From BOKV01 sp041739225 (GTDB lineage Bacteria > Pseudomonadota > Alphaproteobacteria > Rhizobiales > Rhizobiaceae), in NCBI GenBank assembly GCA_041739225.1, contig JBGSOG010000009.1, positions 1-64,000 of the forward strand: a stretch of DNA of 64,000 nt, given 5' to 3'. Below the pieces are notes generated by a model. That model was not told the DNA's origin and did not search any database. It saw nothing but the letters and a program-made list of their open reading frames with translations. Positions 24,925 through 32,747 of this stretch are shown here, piece after piece (the first letter of the stretch is position 1; each line of letters starts with the position of its first letter). Position numbers and translations under genes: made by a program.

Positions 24925-25737
24925 TCACGAACGCGGCGAAAGCCGCACTCGCATGTCTTCCATGATGTCTGATGCTGTGTTGCGAACGATTGATGCCCAT
25001 GTGGCAATCGAATGCTCACTTACCCTGTAAGCCGGTCCAGTTACCGATATCGCCGCCACAAAACTGCGGTCGGTCGAGTGGATCGGGGCTGCCACGCAGC
25101 GAATGCCCGGTTCATGCTCCTCGCGGTCAAAAGCGTTGCCGCAGGCACGAATGCGCGCGGCTTCCTCGATCAAGGCTTCCGGCGTCACAATGGTTGTATC
25201 GGTGAAGCGGCGATAGCGAATCGTCTTGGCGATGCGTTCCAGCTCCTCGTCGGGCAGGGCAGAAAGCGCTGCCTTGCCAACACCGGTGCAGTAGGCCGGC
25301 GAGGCATTGCCGATCTGTGAATACATTCGCACAGCCTGCCGGCCTTCCACCTTGTCGAGATAGATGACTTCGGTGCCGCGCAGGACGCCAAGATGGACGG
25401 TCTCGCCAGTGGCCTCATGCAGCGCGCGCAAATGCGGCTCGGCAATCACACGGAACTGGTTTTCCGCCCAGGCCTTGGATGCAAACATCAACAGTCGCAG
25501 TCCCAGTGAGTATGTGTGATCACGGTTGAGGCTCAGCAGGCCTTCATCAACCAGGATGGACAATTGACGGTGCAGCGTACCCCGAGGCTGGTCGCTTTGT
25601 GCAAGAATGTCGGTGAAGCGGGGCGGCGTCCGGGCGTTTGCCACAAGATCGAGGACCGACATGGCTTTGCCGACGGTTCCGGATCTGGAGGCTTGATCTC
25701 CCAGGCTGGCCACCTCGTTTTCCTTGAGTGCACGCAT
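24925..25737 (-). CDS. IclR-family transcriptional regulator
   Basis: Regulator of 270 residues from the ATG at 25737; an in-frame TTG lies at 25752. The N-terminal winged helix-turn-helix (about 20-85) contains SVLDLVANARTPPRFTDILAQSDQPRGTLHR. The C-terminal IclR effector domain (about 95-260) includes GETVHLGVLRGTEVIYLDKVEG, SPAYCTGVGKAALSALP and GIRCVAAPI. It lies between, and is divergent from, the sugar-transport operon that starts at 25903, with the ABC ATPase gene downstream on its own strand. It most likely controls both arms in response to a sugar or sugar-acid intermediate. A candidate operator lies at 25808-25822. Confidence 0.9.
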   Translation of the reverse strand: MRALKENEVASLGDQASRSGTVGKAMSVLDLVANARTPPRFTDILAQSDQPRGTLHRQLSILVDEGLLSLNRDHTYSLGLRLLMFASKAWAENQFRVIAEPHLRALHEATGETVHLGVLRGTEVIYLDKVEGRQAVRMYSQIGNASPAYCTGVGKAALSALPDEELERIAKTIRYRRFTDTTIVTPEALIEEAARIRACGNAFDREEHEPGIRCVAAPIHSTDRSFVAAISVTGPAYRVSEHSIATWASIVRNTASDIMEDMRVRLSPRS

Positions 25738-25807
25738 GATGCGAACCAACAAATTCAGTTGACAATCGCGCGACGATATACTGATAATTCTACATAGTCA
25801 AACGTAG

Positions 25808-25822
25808 TTCCATTATTTGGAA
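25808..25822. promoter_or_regulatory. Inverted repeat, candidate IclR operator
   Basis: TTCCAttattTGGAA is a perfect 5-bp inverted repeat around an A/T spacer in the IclR-to-transporter intergenic region. Its form resembles known IclR-family operators (TGGAA/TTCCA half-sites). It lies about 70 bp upstream of the IclR start and 80 bp upstream of the binding-protein start, so one site could serve both promoters. Assignment to this regulator is inferred. Confidence 0.5.
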
Positions 25823-25902
25823 TTTATCGGATGGCTCGCCGTGTTTCCTGCACTGAGCGGGATGCGGCCCCTCAACGGGTCTTATCTGGGAGGATTGACC
25901 GA

Positions 25903-27135
25903 ATGAATGTTTCCATCAAGTCTTTGCTTTTGGGCGTTTCGGCTGCATCGCTGATCGCCTTTGGCGCATCTGCGCAACAGCGCGTCGTGCGCTACAATGC
26001 CGACTTCGACGCGGCGCCGCTCAAGGCCTTCGAAGCCCTGATCGCTGACTTCGAAACAGCAAATCCCGATATCGATGTCCAGCTGACAAATTTCGACCAT
26101 GAAGGCTACAAGACGGCAATCCGCAACTTCCTCACCGCAGATTCACCGGACCTTGCCAACTGGTACGCAGGCAACCGCATGGCGCCATTCGTCAAGGCGG
26201 GCCAGTTCCAGGATGTCACCGATGTCTGGGAAGCAAACGGTCTCAATGAGCAGCTGGCATCGTCGGTTGGTTCAATGACCATTGACGGCAAAAAGTGGGG
26301 CGTTCCCTACACGTATTACCAGTGGGGCGTTTACTACAACAAGGACGTCTACAAGAAGGCTGGTGTTACCGAGCCGAAAAACTGGGCCGAGTTCGTTGCC
26401 AATTGCGAAAAGTTCAAGGCGGGCGGCATTGATTGCCTCACCACCGGAACCAAGGCGCTATGGCCGGGAGCAGGTATTTTCGACTATATAAACCTGCGTA
26501 CCAACGGCTATGCGTTCCACATGGACCTGACAGCCGGAAAAGTTGCATGGACCGATGCGAAGGTGAAAGCAACCTTTGCTGAATGGGCCAAGATCCAGCC
26601 ATACATCACCGCAAATCACGCGGCTATCGACTGGCAGGATGCCGCAGCATTGCTGGTGCAGGGCAAGGCGGCAAACTATGTCATGGGCAATTTTGCCGTC
26701 GCCGTGTTCAAGGAAGGCGGCATGACCAACGACACGCTCGGCTTCATCCAGTTCCCGGAAATCACCGCAGGTGTGCCGCGTGCCGAGGAAGCGCCGACCG
26801 ACACCATCCACATTCCGGCTGGTGCCAAGAATGTGGCTGATGCCAAGAAGTTCCTGGCATATGTCGCGTCTGCAGAAGCCCAGACCAAGCTCAACGCAGC
26901 TTTGGGCCAGTTGCCAACCAACTCGAAGTCGACTGTGGGCGATGATCCGTTCCTCAAGGCCGGATTTGAAACCGTATCGACCGCTCAGGGCGTTGCCCAG
27001 TTCTTCGACCGCGACGCTCCGGCAGAGATGGCAAAGGCCGGCATGGAAGGCTTTCAGGAATTCATGGTGAAGCCAGAGAACCTGGACGCCATTCTTGAGC
27101 GGCTCGAAAAGGTTCGTGCCAAGGCGTACAACTAA
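25903..27135 (+). CDS. Sugar ABC transporter substrate-binding protein
   Basis: Periplasmic solute-binding protein of CUT1 type, 410 residues from the ATG at 25903 behind a GGGAGG ribosome site. It begins with a signal peptide (MNVSIKSLLLGVSAASLIAFGAS, cleavage probably after A-S-A near residue 24) and continues QQRVVRYNADFD. The mature part has family-typical features (GVPYTYYQWGVYYNKDVYKKAG, ALWPGAGIFDYINLRTNGY). An in-frame ATG at 25831 lacks a good ribosome site. Adjacent genes suggest galactosides or related small glycosides as ligands. A strong hairpin after the stop may keep this gene expressed above the permeases. Confidence 0.93.
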   Translation: MNVSIKSLLLGVSAASLIAFGASAQQRVVRYNADFDAAPLKAFEALIADFETANPDIDVQLTNFDHEGYKTAIRNFLTADSPDLANWYAGNRMAPFVKAGQFQDVTDVWEANGLNEQLASSVGSMTIDGKKWGVPYTYYQWGVYYNKDVYKKAGVTEPKNWAEFVANCEKFKAGGIDCLTTGTKALWPGAGIFDYINLRTNGYAFHMDLTAGKVAWTDAKVKATFAEWAKIQPYITANHAAIDWQDAAALLVQGKAANYVMGNFAVAVFKEGGMTNDTLGFIQFPEITAGVPRAEEAPTDTIHIPAGAKNVADAKKFLAYVASAEAQTKLNAALGQLPTNSKSTVGDDPFLKAGFETVSTAQGVAQFFDRDAPAEMAKAGMEGFQEFMVKPENLDAILERLEKVRAKAYN

Positions 27136-27153
27136 AACTTGTCAGGAAATGTC

Positions 27154-27179
27154 GAAGGGCGGCATTCGTGCCGCCCTTC
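27154..27179 (+). terminator. Intercistronic hairpin between binding protein and permease
   Basis: GAAGGGCGGC (27154-27163) pairs perfectly with GCCGCCCTTC (27170-27179) around a 6-base loop, and the flanking bases (TTCGAA nearby) can extend it. No long T run follows. It is therefore better read as a partial terminator or an mRNA-stabilising hairpin, which would give more binding protein than permease, as is usual in sugar ABC operons. Confidence 0.65.
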
Positions 27180-27229
27180 TTCGAAGAACGGTTGGCGGCT
27201 CCGTTTTGGTCGCACAGGAGAGCACGGCA

Positions 27230-28150
27230 ATGTCCGGGATGGCTGCGATGTCCCCGCAACGGAAAACCTCTTGGTGGAAGCGCAACCAACGCTCAATTGC
27301 CCCGTGGCTCTTCCTTGCCCCCGGAATCGCGATGTTTGCGCTCTATGTCATCTGGCCGATCTTTGCATCGATCTGGTTGTCATTTTTCGACTGGGACGGG
27401 CTGGGCAAAAAGGCGTGGGTTGGCGTTGGAAATTACGTTGAGTTGATCGACGACGAAAATTTCTACACTTCGCTGAAAAACAACGTGATCTGGCTGTTGA
27501 TGTTCATGCTCGCGGTTCCGGCCGGGCTTTTCATGGCAATATTTCTCAACCAGACGGTCACCGGCATTCGCATCTACAAATCGATGTTCTTTTTTCCGTT
27601 TGTCATTTCGCAAGTGGTGGTCGGGCTGATCTTTTCATGGTTCTACGCGCCCGGCTTCGGGCTGCTTTACCAGTTGATCGAGTGGGCCACCGGCACCGGC
27701 ATCGCTTTTCTTGCAGAGCCTGACTACGTCACCTATGCGCTGGTCGTTGCCGGTTTGTGGCCGCAGATTGCCTACTGCATGATCCTTTATCTCACAGGCC
27801 TCAACAATGTTTCGCCCGACCAGATCGAGGCTGCCCGGCTTGACGGTGCCAAGGGATGGCGCATGCTCTGGCACGTTATCTTGCCGCAACTGCGGCCAGC
27901 CACCTTCATTGCGGTTGTGGTGACGATCATTGGCGCATTGCGCTCGTTCGACATCGTTTCGATCATGACAGACGGCGGACCTTTTGGTTCCAGCCGGGTA
28001 CTTTCCTACTACATGTATGAGCAGGCGTTGAGCGAATATGGCTACCGGATGGGCTATGGTGCGGCGATTGCGGTTGTATTGTTCGCCATCATGATGGTCT
28101 TCATTACCGGGTTCATCTGGAAAATGGTCGGCGACGAGCGGGGAGTTTAA
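27230..28150 (+). CDS. Sugar ABC transporter permease 1
   Basis: Inner-membrane permease of MalF/UgpA type, 306 residues with six predicted transmembrane helices. The ATG at 27230 follows AGGAGAG, while the frame remains open upstream into the binding-protein gene (27095) without a ribosome site. The EAA loop reads QIEAARLDGAKGWRMLWHVILPQLRP, the contact site for the ATPase. It starts 50 bp after the intercistronic hairpin and ends 3 bp before the second permease. Confidence 0.93.
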   Translation: MSGMAAMSPQRKTSWWKRNQRSIAPWLFLAPGIAMFALYVIWPIFASIWLSFFDWDGLGKKAWVGVGNYVELIDDENFYTSLKNNVIWLLMFMLAVPAGLFMAIFLNQTVTGIRIYKSMFFFPFVISQVVVGLIFSWFYAPGFGLLYQLIEWATGTGIAFLAEPDYVTYALVVAGLWPQIAYCMILYLTGLNNVSPDQIEAARLDGAKGWRMLWHVILPQLRPATFIAVVVTIIGALRSFDIVSIMTDGGPFGSSRVLSYYMYEQALSEYGYRMGYGAAIAVVLFAIMMVFITGFIWKMVGDERGV

Positions 28151-28153
28151 GCC

Positions 28154-29002
28154 ATGTTTCCCAAGCCGATTGAAAAGGCATCACCGCTGGCGCAAATACT
28201 TTACAAGCTGGCTTTGCCTTTGGCTCTTGTGATCTGGCTCCTGCCGCTGGCCGGAGTTGCTTTGACATCGGTGCGGCCCGCCTCTGATCTGGCGCAGGGC
28301 AACTACTTCGGATTGCCTTCGGCATTTGCCTGGCGCAATTACGTGGACATTTTCACGAACACGCCGCTTGCCAGTTACATGCGAAACTCTGTCATTGTAA
28401 CGATTCCGACCGTCATCGGTACCGTTGCATTGTCGTGCATGACCGGTTTTGCGCTGGCAGTTTACAGGTTCAAATCCAATTTGCTGCTGTTTTTCATGTT
28501 CGTCGCCGGTAATTTTGTGCCGTTCCAGATATTGATGGTACCCGTGCGGGATCTCACGGTGCAGACAGGACTTTACAACACTTACCTTGGCCTGATTTTG
28601 TTTCACATCGCGTTTCAAACCGGTTTCTGCACGCTGTTCATGCGCAACTTCATCAAGGGCTTGCCGTTTGAGTTGATTGAATCGGCACGGGTTGAAGGTG
28701 TCTCCGAGTTGCGCATCTTCTGGTTCATTGTCATTCCGCTCATGCGCCCGGCAATTGCCGCGCTGGCAGTTTTGGTATTCACCTTCATCTGGAACGAATA
28801 TTTCTGGGCGACGGTTCTAACCCAGGGCTCGGCTGTTCAGCCAGTGACAGCTGGCCTGTTTTCGCTCAACGGGCAATGGATTGCGCAATGGCATCTCGTG
28901 TCGGCAGGTTCAATCCTTGCAGCATTGCCGCCCGTTCTCATGTTCTTTTTCATGCAAAAGCACTTCATCGCCGGCCTGACGCTCGGCGCCACGAAAGGTT
29001 GA
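28154..29002 (+). CDS. Sugar ABC transporter permease 2
   Basis: Inner-membrane permease of MalG/UgpE type, 282 residues with six predicted helices. The EAA loop is ELIESARVEGVSELRIFWFIVIPLMRP. The C-terminal FFFMQKHFIAGLTLGATKG matches the MalG-family ending (xKxFxxGLtxGAvKG). It forms the heterodimeric channel with permease 1. The likely ATPase is encoded at 23818-24903 on the other strand. The GH4 glycosidase gene follows after 7 bp. Confidence 0.94.
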   Translation: MFPKPIEKASPLAQILYKLALPLALVIWLLPLAGVALTSVRPASDLAQGNYFGLPSAFAWRNYVDIFTNTPLASYMRNSVIVTIPTVIGTVALSCMTGFALAVYRFKSNLLLFFMFVAGNFVPFQILMVPVRDLTVQTGLYNTYLGLILFHIAFQTGFCTLFMRNFIKGLPFELIESARVEGVSELRIFWFIVIPLMRPAIAALAVLVFTFIWNEYFWATVLTQGSAVQPVTAGLFSLNGQWIAQWHLVSAGSILAALPPVLMFFFMQKHFIAGLTLGATKG

Positions 29003-29009
29003 CTGCAAC

Positions 29010-30389
29010 GTGCCGAAAAAACTGAAAATCGCCTTCATTGGTGCCGGCTCAACGGTATTCATGAAGAACATCATTGGCGATGCGCTGCATCACGCAGCAT
29101 TGTCTTCGGCAGTGGTGGCGTTGATGGACATTGATCCGCAGCGCCTGGCCGAGTCTGAAATTGTCGCGCGCAAGATAATTGCGACGTTGGGCGTGAAAGC
29201 CAGCATTGAAACCCATGCTGACCAGAAGCGTGCGCTGGCTGATGCTGATTTTGTCGTGGTGGCGTTCCAGATCGGCGGTTATGAGCCTGCCACCGTGACC
29301 GACTTTGAAATTCCAAAGCGGTTCGGGTTGCGGCAGACCATTGCCGACACGCTGGGGATCGGCGGCATCATGCGTGGCCTGCGAACCGTTCCGCATTTGT
29401 GGAAGATCTGCGAAGACATGCTGCAAGTTTGCCCTGGCGCGATTCTGCTGCAATACGTCAACCCGATGGCGATCAATACATGGGCGATCGCTGAGAAATA
29501 CCCGACCATCAAGCAGGTCGGACTTTGCCATTCGGTGCAGGGAACGGCTTTTGAACTGGCTCGGGATCTGGATATTCCGGTGGAAGAAATCCGTTACCGC
29601 GCCGCCGGCATCAACCACATGGCATTTTATCTGGATTTCGAACACCGCCAGCCGGATGGCTCATGGCGCGACTTGTATCCGGCATTGCGCAAGGGATACA
29701 TTGAGGGGCGTTTCCCCAAGCCAAGCCACTGGAACGAGCGTTGCCCCAACAAGGTTCGTTATGAAATGCTGATGCGCCTTGGTTTTTTCGTGACCGAGAG
29801 CTCGGAGCATTTTGCCGAGTATACGCCCTGGTTCATCAAGCGCGACCGGCCCGATCTCATCGAGAAATTCGGAATCCCGCTGGACGAGTATCCCAAGCGT
29901 TGCGTCGAGCAGGCGGAGCGCTGGAAAAGTCAGGCGCAGGAATACCGCGATGCCAAAACGATCAAGGTTGTGCAATCGCACGAGTATGCAGCCACGATCA
30001 TGAACTCTGTGGTGACAGGTGAACCCTCGGTGATCTACGGCAATTTCGGCAATCGGGGATACATTCCGCAATTGCCACATGGTTGTGCGGTCGAAGTACC
30101 TTGCCTCGTCGATGCCAACGGATTGCAGCCGACGATTGTCAACGACATTCCCGTTCAGTTGATCGCGTTGATGCGCACCAACATCAATGTTCAGGAATTG
30201 ACCGTGCGCGCGCTGCTTGAGGAAAATCGCCAGAACATCTATCACGCGGCTATGCTTGATCCGCACACCGGCGCAGAACTTGACCTTCAGCAGATATGGG
30301 ACATGACCGATGCGCTGATTGAAGCACATGGAAAATGGTTGCCTGCCTGGGTGCATGGCTCAAAGCAAATGGCGGGCAGGGCGGCATGA
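29010..30389 (+). CDS. GH4 family alpha-galactosidase/alpha-glucosidase
   Basis: NAD- and divalent-metal-dependent glycoside hydrolase of family 4 (MelA/AglA group), 459 residues, with a GTG start. N-terminal NAD fold IAFIGAGSTVFMKN. Probable metal ligands are Cys173 and His174 (GLCHSVQG) and His203 (GINHMAF), and VNPMA is a family substrate-site segment. The enzyme has no signal peptide, so it acts on imported sugar. Alpha-galactosides are favoured because dgoK, dgoA and a GH42 enzyme follow, but GH4 specificity is hard to read from sequence. Its stop overlaps the next start (ATGA). Confidence 0.88.
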   Translation: MPKKLKIAFIGAGSTVFMKNIIGDALHHAALSSAVVALMDIDPQRLAESEIVARKIIATLGVKASIETHADQKRALADADFVVVAFQIGGYEPATVTDFEIPKRFGLRQTIADTLGIGGIMRGLRTVPHLWKICEDMLQVCPGAILLQYVNPMAINTWAIAEKYPTIKQVGLCHSVQGTAFELARDLDIPVEEIRYRAAGINHMAFYLDFEHRQPDGSWRDLYPALRKGYIEGRFPKPSHWNERCPNKVRYEMLMRLGFFVTESSEHFAEYTPWFIKRDRPDLIEKFGIPLDEYPKRCVEQAERWKSQAQEYRDAKTIKVVQSHEYAATIMNSVVTGEPSVIYGNFGNRGYIPQLPHGCAVEVPCLVDANGLQPTIVNDIPVQLIALMRTNINVQELTVRALLEENRQNIYHAAMLDPHTGAELDLQQIWDMTDALIEAHGKWLPAWVHGSKQMAGRAA

Positions 30390-31162
30390 AAACATCAGCG
30401 GTTTTCCACGATCTGAAGGGTGCATCGGTTTTCATATCGGGTGGCGGCTCCGGCATCGGCGAATATCTGACCGAAGGCTTTTTGGCCCAGGGCGCTAAGG
30501 TGGCGTTTTGCCAGCGCTCCGATGCGACGGCCCTTTGTGACCGGCTGGAAAAGCAATACGGGAACAGGCCATTGTTCCTGCCATGTGATGTTACCGATGT
30601 TCCGGCGATGCAAGACGTTCTTGCCAAAAGCGCCGATGCGAACGGGCCGATCACAGTGCTGATAAACAATGCCGCCTGGGACAACCGGCACGATCTGTCC
30701 CCTTTCACTGTCGAGCAGTGGGACTACATGCAAGCGGTCAACATCCGGCATCATTTTTTCGCCATACAGGCGGTGGCGCCGGGAATGAAGGCTGCTGGCG
30801 GTGGTTCAATCGTCAATTATTCGTCGATTTCCTACATGATGGGCAATGGCGGATACGCTGCCTATGTTTCGGCGAAGGCGGGTATCACAGGCCTGACTCG
30901 CGGCCTTGCGCGTGATCTGGGGCCCGACAAAATTCGTGTCAATGCCCTGATGCCGGGATGGGTAATCACCGAGCGTCAGGCCAAGCTGTGGGTAGGCGAG
31001 AACAACGAAAACCTCAACAAGCACCTTGAACGCCAATGCCTGAAAGAACCCATCGTGCCTGAAGACATGGTGCAGCCAACGTTGTTTCTGGCGTCGAACG
31101 CGTCGCGGATGATGACCGGACAAGCGCTTGTCGTCGATGGCGGCGTTGTGGTCACGGGTTAG
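30386..31162 (+). CDS. Short-chain sugar dehydrogenase (XylB/galactose dehydrogenase-like)
   Basis: NAD(P)-dependent SDR of 258 residues. TGxxxGxG is represented by SGGGSGIG (18-25), the NNAA motif by INNAA (93-97), and the catalytic set by Ser in YSSIS with Tyr160 and Lys164 (YVSAK). The sequence resembles Caulobacter XylB xylose dehydrogenase (NxDxRH-type segment AWDNRHDL, NIRHHFFAIQAVAPGMK, QCLKEPIVPED). In this operon it probably oxidises an aldose, most likely galactose, to the lactone as first step of a De Ley-Doudoroff pathway. The start at 30386 overlaps the GH4 stop. No lactonase gene is seen. Confidence 0.82.
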   Translation: MKTSAVFHDLKGASVFISGGGSGIGEYLTEGFLAQGAKVAFCQRSDATALCDRLEKQYGNRPLFLPCDVTDVPAMQDVLAKSADANGPITVLINNAAWDNRHDLSPFTVEQWDYMQAVNIRHHFFAIQAVAPGMKAAGGGSIVNYSSISYMMGNGGYAAYVSAKAGITGLTRGLARDLGPDKIRVNALMPGWVITERQAKLWVGENNENLNKHLERQCLKEPIVPEDMVQPTLFLASNASRMMTGQALVVDGGVVVTG

Positions 31163-31166
31163 GCGG

Positions 31167-32090
31167 ATGCAGCCCTTTTGCGTGGCAGTTGATTGGGGAA
31201 CCACCAGCTTCCGTCTGTGGCTGCTGGATTTCGATGGTAATCCTGTTGCTGCAAGACGCAGCGACGAGGGCTTGAGATCTGTTCAAGCAGACAAATTCGG
31301 CGAAGTGCTGGAGAGCCATCTTCTTGCATTGGGCGTATCAGCCAGTTTGCCGGTTGTGGTTTGCGGCATGGCCGGCTCGCGCCAAGGCTGGCTCGAAGCA
31401 AGTTACTGCGATGTTCCCACCCCACTTTCAAGCCTTTCGGCGTTTGCAGTTAAGGTTCCGTCATCGGCAAGGGATGTGCGGATCGTACCTGGAATTGCAC
31501 AGCGCATCCGGGAAAAGCCTGATGTCATGCGTGGTGAGGAAACGCAATTGCTCGGGGCATTGGATGTGCATCCGGGGCATTTGTTTGCCTGCCTTCCAGG
31601 GACGCACTCAAAATGGGTGCACATACATGATGGAGCCGTGCAGGGCTTTACCACTTTCATGACCGGTGAGCTTTATGCGGCCATTGGCGGGCATACGATC
31701 CTTCAAAGCTCGGCAGCCATTTCAGAGTTTTCCGCTGAAGCATTTTCAGAAGCGGTACAATCGGTGCTTGCCCACCCGGTCACAATTACATCGCAACTTT
31801 TTGCCATCCGGGCCGGAGAACTGCTTGGCTATCAGGACAGGCAAAGCGCCCATTCCACTTTGTCCGGGCTTTTGATCGGACAGGAGATCGCAGCGGCAAT
31901 TCAAACCGGAATGACACGTGATCCGTTATTCCTGATCGCCAGTGGCAAGCTGGCAGAGCGATATGAACTGGCTTTCACGATAGCCGGGATTTCCGCTACG
32001 AAACGCGATGCCGAGGAAAGTGTTGTGGCCGGACTTTTTCAGATAGCCCACCAATTGTTTGGTGCGCCTGCCAGAAGGCTGACCGCATGA
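31167..32090 (+). CDS. dgoK: 2-dehydro-3-deoxygalactonokinase
   Basis: Kinase that phosphorylates 2-keto-3-deoxygalactonate at C6, 307 residues from the ATG at 31167. DgoK family segments are AVDWGTTSFRLWLLD, VVVCGMAGSRQGWLEA, RGEETQLLGAL, LPGTHSKWVHIHDGAVQGFTTFMTGELYA and the C-terminal IAGISATKRDAEESVVAGLF. The stop overlaps the dgoA start by 4 bp, so kinase and aldolase are coupled. This pair is the clearest evidence that the operon ends in galactonate catabolism. Confidence 0.93.
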   Translation: MQPFCVAVDWGTTSFRLWLLDFDGNPVAARRSDEGLRSVQADKFGEVLESHLLALGVSASLPVVVCGMAGSRQGWLEASYCDVPTPLSSLSAFAVKVPSSARDVRIVPGIAQRIREKPDVMRGEETQLLGALDVHPGHLFACLPGTHSKWVHIHDGAVQGFTTFMTGELYAAIGGHTILQSSAAISEFSAEAFSEAVQSVLAHPVTITSQLFAIRAGELLGYQDRQSAHSTLSGLLIGQEIAAAIQTGMTRDPLFLIASGKLAERYELAFTIAGISATKRDAEESVVAGLFQIAHQLFGAPARRLTA

Positions 32091-32725
32091 AAAGCGCAGC
32101 ATCCATGCCGAAAATGAAGCGTCCGCTGATTGCAATCTTGCGCGGCATCACCCCAGCAGATGCGTCCGAAACCGTCAGGATTTTGGTTGACGAAGGGCTG
32201 GAAGCCATTGAAATCCCGCTCAATTCGCCTGATGCGTTCAGGTCTATCGAGATGGCGGTGCAAGTTGCCGGAGATCGCTGCCTGATCGGTGCGGGCACCG
32301 TGCTGTCAGTTGCCGATGCTGATCGCCTTGGCGAACTAGGCGGGCGACTGCTTGTCAGCCCGAACGTTGATGTCGAGGTGATATCGCGTGGCGCAGCGCA
32401 TGGCATGGTGGTGATGCCGGGCGTGTTTACTGCCACCGAGGCATTGCTGGCACTCAAGTCTGGCGCGTCGGGATTGAAGTTCTTTCCCGCTTCGGCGCTG
32501 GGGCCGGGCGGCATCAACGCAATCCGCGCGATTTTGCCGTCGAACACATTGATCGCAGCCGTTGGCGGTGTGTCGGATGCAAATTTTGGCGACTACGTCA
32601 GCAAGGGTATTTTCGCTTTTGGCCTTGGCACCAGCCTTTACCAGCCAGGTGCGAATGCGGCGCAAACACGCGAGCGGGCTGCACGGACAATTGCTGCCTA
32701 TGACAAGGCCATTTCGCAAATCTGA
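32087..32725 (+). CDS. dgoA: 2-dehydro-3-deoxy-6-phosphogalactonate aldolase
   Basis: Class I KDPG/KDPGal-type aldolase of 212 residues that cleaves 2-keto-3-deoxy-6-phosphogalactonate to pyruvate and glyceraldehyde 3-phosphate. It is a single TIM barrel: the N-terminal PLIAILRGITP has the catalytic Arg-Gly, EIPLNSPDA and GAGTVLS follow, and Lys131 in GLKFFPAS is the Schiff-base lysine. IPLNSPDA rather than the EVT-type motif of Eda supports DgoA over KDPG aldolase. Coupled to dgoK. Confidence 0.93.
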   Translation: MKSAASMPKMKRPLIAILRGITPADASETVRILVDEGLEAIEIPLNSPDAFRSIEMAVQVAGDRCLIGAGTVLSVADADRLGELGGRLLVSPNVDVEVISRGAAHGMVVMPGVFTATEALLALKSGASGLKFFPASALGPGGINAIRAILPSNTLIAAVGGVSDANFGDYVSKGIFAFGLGTSLYQPGANAAQTRERAARTIAAYDKAISQI

Positions 32726-32747
32726 ATACTTCAAGGAAAAGCCAGCT

